Positions 35,720 through 45,558 of a stretch of DNA of 64,000 bases are shown here, piece after piece. The DNA lies in assembly GCA_014529385.2 (NCBI GenBank), contig CM043953.1:108258549-108322548 (forward strand), read 5' to 3'. The notes under the pieces were generated by a model, which ran no database searches, had not been told where the DNA came from, and was given only the letters and a program-made list of their open reading frames with translations. How positions within the stretch are numbered: the stretch's first letter is position 1; each line of letters opens with the position of its first letter. Both the position numbers and the translations under genes were made by a program. This DNA is from Adiantum capillus-veneris. Taxonomy: Eukaryota; Streptophyta; Polypodiopsida; Polypodiales; Pteridaceae.

Positions 35720-35956
35720 ATGGAGAGTAAGAAGAAGAGCTTGATATACCTCTCCTTTCAACCTATGAGTGCTCCAGAAACCTCCAACGCATACGAGCTT
35801 GAAATATTCTACATCAACATACATGAAGGTACTGTGACACACATTAAGGGAAGAGAAAGCATCACCAGACCTCTCTTTCCTAAGGAGCCGACTAAGAGGA
35901 GGAAGATCACCTCTACACCTAAGTGGCCCAAGGCCGCAGCGCGTGCTCAAGCGTAA
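35720..35956 (+). CDS. Element Z upstream ORF a, unknown
   Basis: 78 codons from ATG 35720 (MESKKKSLIYLSFQPMS) with a basic C-terminal part (PTKRRKITSTPKWPK). It ends 38 bases before the ATG of the next ORF, in another frame, and the two could be parts of one protein separated by a frameshift or small intron. No domain is recognised. Ogre elements of the Tat clade also carry an ORF of unknown role upstream of gag. Confidence 0.45.
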   Translation: MESKKKSLIYLSFQPMSAPETSNAYELEIFYINIHEGTVTHIKGRESITRPLFPKEPTKRRKITSTPKWPKAAARAQA

Positions 35957-35993
35957 GGTAACATTTGGCTTAATCTCATTAATAAGGGATTAC

Positions 35994-36527
35994 ATGACCA
36001 CTACAGGCAAGAAAAAGTCTAGTGAGCAACCAACTTCAACCTCCAACTTGCAACCACGACTCTCACCCCTAAATCCTCTTGAAGCAAAGAGGCGAAGGCT
36101 TGCCTACAAGATTGCCGCCCGTCTGCGAGTGCTCCCAGTGCACTTTGTGAATCCAGACACCACCAATCCCAAGCCAACCTCCTGTCCGCGTGAAGATCAC
36201 TTTGGATATTGTCCAAAGTGCTTTGGAGACCGGGTGAAAAGCCTCCCTGCCCTACCTTTGCTGCTAATTTTCAAGAAGTTATCTCAATCTAAGGAAACTA
36301 TCTTAGTTGATGATGTGCTGCACATTAATGGTGTCACTTTCATTCGTCATGTTGATTATGGTAATAGCATCCAATTGTTGCTTGCTAAAAGGCTCAGCAT
36401 TGTACAAAGTGTTGCCATCACGCCTTACGTCTTCACAAATGCATCAGAAAGAGTCGAAGTGATCCGAGGTGCTGACCTTCTGTGGCTGATCAGGCTCATT
36501 GGTCCCAAGGTGGTGCAACTAAGCTAG
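35994..36527 (+). CDS. Element Z upstream ORF b, Cys-containing, unknown
   Basis: 177 codons from ATG 35994 (MTTTGKKKSS); the open frame extends up to 35943 without another ATG. It has a basic segment (EAKRRRLAYKIAARLR), then a C-x3-DH-x3-C-x2-C stretch (CPREDHFGYCPKC) that could bind zinc, then a hydrophobic beta-like half. It resembles the extra ORF1 of Ogre-type elements in position only. I do not recognise the family. Confidence 0.5.
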   Translation: MTTTGKKKSSEQPTSTSNLQPRLSPLNPLEAKRRRLAYKIAARLRVLPVHFVNPDTTNPKPTSCPREDHFGYCPKCFGDRVKSLPALPLLLIFKKLSQSKETILVDDVLHINGVTFIRHVDYGNSIQLLLAKRLSIVQSVAITPYVFTNASERVEVIRGADLLWLIRLIGPKVVQLS

Positions 36528-36543
36528 GCTCTTGTGTGTAAGT

Positions 36544-36771
36544 ATGGATGCCAATAATGAGAATAATGATCCCCGCATGTTTCCTTTCCATTTTGTGCGT
36601 CATATCCGTGTGAATATTTGTATTGATAGAAAAATCTTTTATCAGCAAAGAATAGCCCTGTTGTTTGGAGCCGAGAGACTTGGGGAAATCTTGCGCTCTC
36701 CTCATCCTGTCATTCTACCCTTACTAGACTATTACCATTCCTTTGATGTGTTGATCTTCATCCTATTTTGA
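36544..36771 (+). CDS. Element Z small ORF c, unknown
   Basis: 76 codons from ATG 36544 (MDANNENNDPRMFPFHF), between ORF b and Gag. No domain is recognised. The phrase FPFHFVRHIRV is faintly like PFSFSQVFHIC in the small ORF of element A (47685), which is suggestive but weak. Confidence 0.3.
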   Translation: MDANNENNDPRMFPFHFVRHIRVNICIDRKIFYQQRIALLFGAERLGEILRSPHPVILPLLDYYHSFDVLIFILF

Positions 36772-36862
36772 GCTAAGTTGTGCTAAAGCTCCAAATTGTA
36801 ATTACCATACTCTATTTTAAAATAAATTGGAGCTGTTTGTGTAATTGTTTACTCTCTCACTT

Positions 36863-39800
36863 ATGGCCTTCCCTAATTTTTATGGTAAGCCTGGGGAGGT
36901 TGCTCTAGACTTTTTGGATAATTTGGAAATGGCCTTTCTGGTATCGGGAAGGGATGACGAAGCTACTAAGTTAAGGGCCTTTCCTTTGGTCTTGAGGGAA
37001 GGTGCAAAATTATGGTATCAAACTTTGGCACCTGAAGAAAGAAGATACTGGGAGTCCTTAAAGATGGCCTTCATCGAAGAATTTCGCCGCCATGAGCCTC
37101 CAGAGGAGATATGGAAACAGCTCTTAGAGCTACGCCAAACATCACCCAATGACTATAGAAGCTATGAAGGAAAGTTTTCCAACCTGTGGGAGAAATAGTG
37201 TGCATCACTAGGTGAAGGAGAAAGGGCGCCAGAATGCCTAAAGAAGGAATGTTTCATGGCAGGGCTTTACCCCATCCTTCGAGAAAAGGTAAAAGGTAAA
37301 TTCCCAGATACCTTTGATAAAGCTATGACTTATGCAAGGGAGAAGGATAGGAAGTTAAAATTCCAAGCTCAACTACAAGGGGGAATGGAGCCTCCACCGC
37401 TAGCTCAACCTACGGCAAGGGTAGTAGCAGGGACAGGAGCAACAGACCAAGAGTCCTCTCAACAAGAATTACTTCAACAAATCACCAATCAACTAGAGAG
37501 CCTGTCCATCAATCTGGTTCAAGGTGTAAGGGCTCCCCAGCCAGGAAATGAACGAAATAGACAAGAAGGACAAAGGCAAGCACGTGAGTACATTTGCTAC
37601 AACTGTGGAGAGGTAGGTCACGGCATGTATTATTGCCCCCATCCATGACGCTATCAAGGAAATGGTAATCAAAGACGGCCTCCTCGCCAGCAAGTCACTC
37701 CTCCTCCAGCTAGGCCACTAAATGGACAAAATGCACACATGGCTCCACCAATCCAAATATTGAGACCCCCTCCTCCACCACCACAAGCACCAGCAGAGAT
37801 CCCTCCACTACCATCGGGAGGGGAGGACAGGGCTGTCTCTGTCATAAGTCTTGACAATGGTAAGGATAAAGGGAAAGAAAAAATGGAGGAAGCTGTTGCC
37901 ATGCCAATAAAGAGAGTTAGGAGACAAAGAACTGATGAAATGGAAGCTTCAGAGCCGGATAAAGGGAATGAGGGTTCCTCCCAAGTGATAGGAGACAAGA
38001 AAAGGAAGAGTAGGTCAAGGAGGCACATAGGAGTAGAAGACTTTCCACTTGGGGTAGGATCCATACCTTACAACCTGGTAGCAGATGTGAGTAAGCAAGG
38101 ACCAAAGATTTCATGGCAGCAACTCCTCCACCTTTCCCCAAAGATGCGTAGAACCTGGTCTAAGATGGTCAGCACCAAGAGGGCTAAGGCAAAGTCAGTT
38201 GGGTCTATTAGTGCAAGGGGCATGAAGGATATCGTGCCAGTCATTGATGCAGAGATTAAGAGTCAGCGAGTCTCCAATGTGTACGTAGATTGTGGAGCCG
38301 AGATTTGTGTTATGACAAAGAAATTAATGCACAGGTTGGGTTTGGAAGTAAACGAGCAAACTTCCTTACAAGCTAAGATGGCAAATAATGTAAGGGTGGC
38401 TTGTGTGGGAAAGGTTAATGGAGTGAAGGTTTCAGCTTTTGGTGTGGCAATCTCAATTGATGCTTATGTGATCCCAACTAAGGGGGAGGGCTATCCGCTA
38501 ATCCTTGGAAGACCTTGGCTTATGGCTATGAAAGCTAGGCAAGATTGGGAGACAGGTTCCCTTGAGTTGCAACCAAATCATAAGGTAGGTGGCAAGCAAC
38601 AAAAAATTGTGTATGACATGAAGCAGGGTAGACAACAAGACCTAGAGATGGAGACTTCTATGGATGAATGGAGCACAAGCAGCTGCTCTTCATCTGAGGA
38701 TGAGTCATCTGAGGAGGATGCTAGCTCTTTGGAAGTCATGGGTATAATACTGCGAAACCCAGAAGGAGAAGGTGGTCAAGACTCTCTAAACAAGGAAGAA
38801 GCCACAGGCTTAGAGGAGATGCTAGCTAAGGACCTACTAGAAGAAGAGAGAGAACCCTATTTGCAGGTACTAAAGAAGCATGCTGGCCTCTTTATAACTG
38901 ATTACAAGCACATTAAAGGAGTGACGGTAACCCAACACCATATCCAATTAAAGGAAGGTGCCAAACCAGTGGTGCAAAGGCTAAGGATATTAGGGCTAGT
39001 GCAACAAGATGCACTCTTAAAAGAAGTAAAAAGATTACTCAAGGCAGGATTTATCTACCGAGTGGAAGATTCTGAGTGGGTGTCTCCAGTTGTGGTAGCA
39101 CCAAAGAAAAATGGGAAGTGGAGGGTATGTGTGGATTACAAGCCTCTAAACGCAGCCACAAAAAGGGACCATTTTCCTTTGCCTTTTCAAGATGAAATAC
39201 TAAATGAAGTGGCTGGTCATGAAAGGTACACAGTGTGTGATGGGTACTCAGGCTACTTCCAAATCAGAATTGCAGATGAAGACCAAAGGAAGACTACCTT
39301 CATAACACCTTGGGGGTGTTTTGCTTATAGAGTTATGCCTTTTGGTTTAACTAATGCCCCAGCTACTTTCCAGAGGTTTATGAACTTGGTGTTTCAACCT
39401 TACTTTGGTAAGTCCATACGAGTCTTCATTGATGATTTTTGCATTTACAGCTCTAGGGAAGTACATCTGTCCAAGGTTAATGAAGGTTTCACCCGTCTGG
39501 CCCAATTGGGTGGGCAATTGAATAAAGACAAGTGCCACATAGGTGAGAGCAAGGTCACTCTACTAGGCCATGTTGTGTCTCAAGATGGTATTGAGGCTGA
39601 CCCTGAAAAGGTAAAGACATTGTAAGCTTTACCTACTCCTTCAAACGTGAAGCAACTAGTCTCCTTCATTCAAAAGGTTCGCTACATGGGACGATTCATA
39701 CATCTCCTTTCTCAGGCAATCTATCCTTTGCAGCAGCTCACTAAACACACTACATTGACATGGAGTGAGGAGGGTGAAAGGTGCTTTCAAGAAGTTAAAA

Positions 39801-42058
39801 CCATTTTGAGCTCATTGCCTGTCGTCCTACAACCCACATGGGGTGAATTATTCTATGTAAATCCTAGTGTAGGTCCAGAAGCTCTAGGAGCTGTCTTGAT
39901 GCAAAAAGACCCAAAGACATCTCTCATGAGACCAGTCTACTTCTCTAGTAGAGTGATGACAGTTGCTAAAAAGGGTTTCAGCGCAACTGAGCAATTGGTG
40001 CTAGCTCTTAAGTTTGCAGTGGAGAAGTTTCGGGCTTACTTACTTCCGAGACAATTTGTGGTGATCACAAATGAGGAGGTTTTTCCATATGCCCTACAAC
40101 ACATGGAACTGTCTCAAAGAATAGCAAAGTGGGTGGTGCAGCTTCAAGAGTTTGACTACACACTACAAGTAGAGGATTCCACCCGTGCTTGTTTGGCAGA
40201 TGTCCTCACACAAAGGTGTTATGAGAAGGCCAAGAAAGAGGCACCTAGTAAGGTACCGCCTATCCCGGAGCCTGAAGTTCTACTGGGAGCACACAGTCTG
40301 TATTTTGATGGGGCTTACAAGAGGACCAAAGACAAGGCATCAGCAGGCATAGTAATATTAGGTCCAGAGAAGGAGAAGATCTTTGCAAAAGGGTTTCATC
40401 TAAAAGAGGTTCATTCTAACAATGAGGCAGAGTACCATGCCCTTGTTTTAGGGTTGCAATGTTGTCTTTCTCAGGGCATCACAAAGCTAAATGTTTTTGG
40501 TGACTCCATGTTGATTGTTAAGCAAATGGTTGGTGTATGGGCCTGTAAAAATGACAAATTTTCTGTTAAGATGAGGGAAGCAAAGGCCTTGTTGAAGGGT
40601 TTTAAAGAAGTTCGAGTGCACTTTGTACCTAGAGATCAAAATCGAGAAGCAGATGCCTTAGCAGGTGAAGAACTACAAATTCTCAAAGTAGGTGCTATCC
40701 TTGTGAAAAGTCCTTTATACCAGGGAAAGGAGGAGCTGCATGATTTACTTTACTTTCTTGAGCATTGTGAAGCACCCTCTGGTATGAGTAAAAGTGAACG
40801 TAGGTGGTTGGCAAAAAAGGCTACCATCTATAGCTTAGTGAATGAGGACTTGTATTGTAGAGGGAAAGATGCTGTCTTAAGGAGAGTTCCTGCATCCCAA
40901 GAGATAAAGGATATTTTGTTTAGTTTTCATGAAGGTGTGTGTGGTGGCCACTTTGCACAAGAGATTACTAGCAGAAAGATTTTACAAGCAGGGTTCACGT
41001 GGCCAAGCCTCCATCGAGATGTACAACATTGGTGCCGCACATGTGAGGTTTGCCAAAAAGCTAGACCAAGGCGTCTTACCCATGAAAATCAGAATCCAAT
41101 CAAAACCTATGGGCCATTTGAAAAATGGGGGATAGATGCAATAGGGCCACTACGTTGCACTCAATCAGGGAAGGAATACATCATTATGGGGGTGGAGTAC
41201 ATGACCAGATGGGCAGAAGCTCGTCCCACAAAGCGCATCACAGCCAAGGACGTGAGTGATTTCATTTTTGAATGCCTTTGTTGCCGTTTTGGCACACCTT
41301 TGGAGATTCTCTCGGATAGGGGACCAGGATTTCGAGCTGATTTAGTCGGGCAATTGATGAGCAAGTTAAAAATCAAGCGCAGGCACTCTACACCATACTA
41401 CCCTCAGTGCAATGGCCTTGTGGAAAAGGTAAATGGTCTTATATGTAAAATCATCACTAAGCAAGTGCATTTACATCCTAAGGCATGGGACAAACACCTA
41501 GATGCAGCACTTTGGGCCTACAGAACATCCTTTAAAACATCCTTGGGGTATACACCTTTTCACTTGGTTTACGGGCAAGAGGCACTATTGCCTATATAAG
41601 TGGAGCTAGCGAGCCTCCGAGTTCTAAAAGCACATCAAGAGGATAGTCAAGAGAAGCAGGCGGAAGGAAGAATCATCGATTTGGAGAGGTTAGGGCTAGA
41701 TCAAGAGTCAGCAGTGAAGTACTATGCAGCCCAGGCAGAGAAGAAACGAAAGAAGTTCAATCGCAACCTTGTCAAGAAAGGTATCAAGGAAGGTTCTTTA
41801 GTGCTCAGATACGACAATCGCTTTGATCGCAGGAAGGATGGTAAGTTCTTGCTTAAGTGGGAAGGCCCTTTTGTAGTGATACAGAGGTTCTCAAATGGTA
41901 GTTACCAACTAGGTGACCTAGATGGTAAGGTACATCAGACCCCGGTAAATGGTTGGCGATTGAAGGCCTACCAATGTCGTCTTTCACAGCCATATGCTGG
42001 TGAAATCAATGCTAAGGATGGTTCAGAGGAGAGCTCATCATATTCGAGCTCCAACTAA
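36863..42058 (+). pseudogene. Element Z Gag-Pol polyprotein (four in-frame stops)
   Basis: One frame of 1,732 codons from ATG 36863 (MAFPNFYGKPGEVALDFL). By residue: Gag (1-200); zinc knuckle CYNCGEVGHGMYYC (about 245); protease VDCGAEICVM (about 474, canonical DSG/DTG now DCG); reverse transcriptase with FIDDFCIYSS (about 855); first RNase H, decayed (VNPSVGPEALGAVL, catalytic D now N); second RNase H with LYFDGA, NNEAEYHAL, FGDSMLIVKQ and NREADALA (about 1146-1270); integrase D, D, E in WGIDAIGP (about 1421), SDRGPGF and GLVEKVNG. Stops are TAG 37196, TGA 37646, TAA 39623 and TAA 41597. Each is one C-to-T step from CAG, CGA or CAA. Confidence 0.93.
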
Positions 42059-42391
42059 GGTAACAATCATGTACATAGTCGTTTCAAAAAAAAAAAAAGA
42101 CAAAAAAAGGAAAAAAAGAGAAGAAAAAAAGAAAAAAAGAGAATGCTACCAGTGAAAGTGGATATTGACAATGGATGGGGTATGGCTTTCAAGGGTCTAG
42201 GAGACCAGTTGTTAGTCATGGATGGATACAATTATTCATCAGAAAGGACTAAACAGGGTGCATCAGCCAAGAAAGCAGTAACATGGCAAATTCAATTGGT
42301 ACCAGGTCGGTAAGTATTCAAGAGAACACTATTGTAGCACAACCTACAGCTAGAGGCATCAAATACCTCTAGCTTAAAGGGGAGGGCTATA
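42059..42391. other. Element Z 3' untranslated region and polypurine tract
   Basis: Holds an A-rich tract (42086-42142) and ends with AAAGGGGAGGGCTATA before the 3' LTR. No gene. Confidence 0.75.
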
Positions 42392-43910
42392 TGATGCATG
42401 GTTTTTAGGACCCCTTCTGAAGATGCAATAAAGGCACAGTCAGTTGTTGGGGAGATGAGGATACTCTAGTCCAAGGGATCTCGAAAGAGAAGAAAAATCT
42501 ACTTCACAAGCACCAAAGAGTAAAAAGCGCCATGGACAGAAGATACGTGGGAACGAGCTCTTATGCATGCCTACAACCTATATCTTACAGAATAGCCTAT
42601 TCTAGGTGTGAATTTCTAGTGAAATTTACACGAGGATGTTCGTGTGGACTCACAGCACAGCATACTCCGTTTTCACTTTTTTACCGATAGTAAATATTTT
42701 TTACCACAGTAAATATTTTTTTACCTACAGTAAATATTTTTCACCTACATGGTAAATACAAATCACTTTTTACCTACAGTAACTTTTTTTACCCATGGTA
42801 AATATTTTTTACTGCACCATAAGTATTTGGTAGGTAACAGTTCACTGTTACTAAAAGCAGTGATTGGGCATCAACAATGCAGTTACACGAGGAGAAAAAG
42901 GGAAAATCTTATGGTAAAGGTGAGTCAACAGGGACAAAGACTTTTGAGTTGAAAAGAGACATGCTGATTTTTTCAAAGAACACATGTCAAAAGAAACCAT
43001 GGTTGAGGATTTTTTGAGAATTTGATATTCAGGAGGACCCAGCAGGTCCCCCCCTGACATGTGCAGAACTTCCAGTTTCAACAGCCACCTCACCGGCTCT
43101 TAAATGCTGGTCAAGGACTTATCCCCATGTGTCACAATCAGAAAAATCAGCATTTACCCTCCCCTCTCACATCACTCTAGAGAATATCTTGATGGTGACA
43201 TATCAGGTGACCTCAATCTGTTGACCACCCTAAGCAAAAAGTAACCCCAATCAGCGGATTTAAGCATGTTTATCCCTAATCCTAAACCCTCTCAGAAACC
43301 TATATAAGGAGGCCTTCTCTCACTCAAAACCAACACTTCACCCACTTCACCAAGCAACGAAGCTATGACGACATTGCTCACAACGAGGAGCTATGGATGG
43401 AGCTCTACTCTCTCTCCCTCTCTCTCTCTCCCTCTCTCTCTCTCCCTCTAGTATGCTACATTACTAGCCCTAAAACCTAAATAAGGAGTCTTCTCTCATG
43501 CTCCATGGCCACCATCCTCGCCATCATTCTCTAAGGTATTGATGTGTTGCTAGTAGGATCATACCTACTTGCTGGGTTGATTGTTTTTTTGACAAGGGAT
43601 TATGCCATCCTTGGCTTGCTTCTCTATATCCTTGTTATGTATGATCAGATGCCGTTGTATTGTTAAGCTGATGTATTGTGTATATATATGCTACATAAGG
43701 TCCCTAAGCTTCGTTTCTATGTGTTTTGATGCCATCATAATGCTAGAAGTCTCACTTGCCTATGTGCACTATGTGTGAGGTCCCTAAACCTCTTAATTTA
43801 GGGTGGTGCCCCCTTTGTTTTGTTCTTTGCTTGTTTGCATGAGGCGTGGTTTGTGGAGTGTGCACGAGTACAGAGGCCACCTGATTGCACTGCTCTTTTT
43901 TCCGCCATCA
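42392..43910 (+). repeat. Element Z 3' LTR
   Basis: 1,519 bp copy of 34086-35607. The CT-rich stretch at 43408-43449 is about 14 bp longer than in the 5' LTR, and the AT minisatellite is one unit shorter. Confidence 0.95.
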
Positions 43911-43915
43911 GTGTT

Positions 43916-45143
43916 GCACCAAATGGATGTCAAGACAGCGTTCTTGCATGGTGATTTACATGTGGAAATTTACATGCAGCAGCCAGAAGGGTTTGTTGAG
44001 AAAGGCAAGGAAGATTGGGTATGCCAGTTGTTAAAGAGTCTTATTGGCTTAAAACAATCACCGAGGGCATGGTACCATAAATTCCACAAGTTTATGCTTT
44101 CTCAAGGCTACAAACGTAGTGAGCTCGATCACTGTCTATATACAAAGAAGGCTAAGGATGGCAGTTGGTTGATCCTTATTTTGTATGTGGATGACATGTT
44201 TATTGTTGGCAAGCACTTGGAAGAAATTTCAGCTTTGAAGTCAAAGATGGCAAAATCGTTTGACATGAAAGACATGGGTGAGGCAAGTCATATACTTGGT
44301 ATGCGCATTGAGAGAGACAGATCAAAGAAGTTGATTTGGTTATCTCAAACAGAGTATATTGACAAGGTTTTGCAACGTTTCAATATGGAGAAGGGAAAGG
44401 CACTGAGTGTTCCATTGCCACCATATGTGAAACTTAGCAAACAAGATTGTCATGTGTCTGAGGAAGAAAAGGCTGAAATGGATAAGACTCCATATGCGTC
44501 TGCAGTGGGTAGTTTGATGTATGCAATGATTGCTACTCGCCCAGACATTGCATTTGCAGTGGGAGTAGTAAGTCGATACATGTCAAACCCAGGCAAGAAA
44601 CATTGGGAGGCAGTGAAAGGAATATTGAGATACCTGAAAGCTACAAAGAGTATGCGTATATGCTATGGGAGTCAGGAGCTAAGTGTAAAGGGTTTTACAG
44701 ACTCAGATTATGCAAGTGACTTAGACAGCCGAAGGTCTACGTCATGGTATGTCTTTACATTGGCTGGTGGAGCAGTATCATGGCGTTCTAGATTACAAGA
44801 TTGTGTTACTCAGTCTACTACAGAGGCTGAATATGTTGCAGCATCAGAGGCATGCAAAGAATCAATTTGGCTTAATCGACTAGTAACAGATTTGGGAATC
44901 AAAGAAGAGATGCCTGTGTTATATTGTGATAGTCAAAGTGCTATACAATTGGCTCGCAATCCAGTTTATCACTCAAAGACAAAGCATGTGGATGTGAAGT
45001 ATCATTTCATCAGGGAAATGCTCGAGGATAAGCAACTTCAGCTTGTCAAAGTTCACACCACAGAAAATCCTGCTGATCTACTTACAAAAGGACTTCCCTC
45101 AGAGAGCTTTGCGCATTTTCGCAAGCAGTTAGGTGTAGGGTAG
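43916..45143 (+). pseudogene. Copia 2 reverse transcriptase and RNase H
   Basis: Continues the reverse transcriptase after Z: HQMDVKTAFLHGDL, then the catalytic LYVDDMFIVG (about 44185), HILGMRIERD, YASAVGSLMYAM, and RNase H with GFTDSDYASD, STTEAEYVAAS and YCDSQSAIQLARN. It ends at a TAG at 45141-45143. This segment is free of internal stops. The open frame drawn upstream to 43803 is Z LTR sequence, not copia. Confidence 0.93.
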
Positions 45144-45218
45144 TACATCACTTCTCTACATCTCTTGTATAATAGCTTGTATAGTAGCTTCTCTCACACT
45201 TAAAGTACCACATTGGAC

Positions 45219-45424
45219 TTTAAGTGGGAGGTTGTTGGGGTATAAATCCCAATGTGGTCGCCTAGGTAAGTGGGCAGGCCGCTAGGTATGTACACATATT
45301 CTTTTGTAAAAACCTAATAAGAACTCACTATGCTCTACACATTACAGTAGAGCGAGTTCACCATATCGTAGTGCCCTTCTTCTCGCACTCTCTCTCGCGT
45401 CGCACTTCCGCTCATACTCCTTCA
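45219..45424 (+). repeat. Copia 2 polypurine tract and 3' LTR
   Basis: TTTAAGTGGGAGG (45219-45231) is the purine tract. The 192-bp LTR runs from TGTTGGGG (45233) to ...CTCCTTCA (45424), with a CT-rich end. No matching 5' LTR exists in the window. Confidence 0.88.
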
Positions 45425-45553
45425 GTTAGCTAATTGCTATGATTATGTTGCTATCTTCAATTATGTTCACCCGCTATGCTCACAAAGTCATTTCTCAAAA
45501 GTACTCTCATTAATTTCCGCTACTCTCAAATTAAATAGGCCAATTCCATTACA
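45425..45553 (+). repeat. Element Y 3' LTR, last 129 bp
   Basis: Nearly identical to 22780-22908 (GCTATGATTATG... to ...CCATTACA). It is followed by TCGTG, the right-hand target duplication of Y, and then by element A coding sequence. Confidence 0.92.
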
Positions 45554-45558
45554 TCGTG

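Larger units (their letters stand above)
34086..43910 (+). mobile_element. Element Z: Tat-like gypsy retrotransposon with dual RNase H
   Basis: 9,825 bp, LTRs of 1,522 and 1,519 bp starting TGATGCATGG and ending CCGCCATCA. Target duplication GTGTT (34081-34085 and 43911-43915). Small ORFs lie upstream of a Gag-Pol frame with four stops. The Pol part carries a degenerate retroviral-type RNase H and a second plant-type RNase H before integrase, a hallmark of the Tat/Ogre clade. Removing Z rejoins the copia 2 reverse transcriptase frame exactly. Confidence 0.95.
23206..45424 (+). mobile_element. Copia 2: Ty1/copia element split by X and Z
   Basis: Pieces are 23206-24526, 33273-34085 and 43916-45424. 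All are in one orientation and, where complete, in one reading frame. A purine tract and a 192-bp 3' LTR are present, but the 5' LTR is missing. It entered the 3' LTR of element Y: the bases after its LTR (GTTAG, 45425-45429) match Y's LTR at 22780-22784. X interrupts it after the protease region and Z interrupts it in the reverse transcriptase. Confidence 0.88.
21291..45553 (+). mobile_element. Element Y: gutted gypsy element of the X family, host of copia 2
   Basis: A complete 5' LTR (21291-22908), tRNA-iMet primer site and leader (to about 23205) belong to Y, and so does the last 129 bp of its 3' LTR (45425-45553). The right flank TCGTG (45554-45558) matches the left flank CCGTG (21286-21290) with one change. 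Everything in between is copia 2 with its own insertions. Y's coding region, most of its 3' LTR and the 5' LTR of copia 2 are missing, best explained by a single deletion with its junction near 23205. Confidence 0.85.

Noticed and set aside
35943-35993. Upstream start for Z ORF b
   Set aside because: The open frame extends to 35943, but the first ATG is at 35994.
43803-43915. Extension of the copia 2 reverse transcriptase frame into upstream sequence
   Set aside because: These bases are the end of the Z 3' LTR plus the target duplication; the frame is open there by chance.
45554-45558. Y right flank TCGTG as a non-matching target duplication
   Set aside because: It differs from CCGTG by one transition only, and element A's ORF2 continues in phase across it, so I accept it as a mutated duplication.
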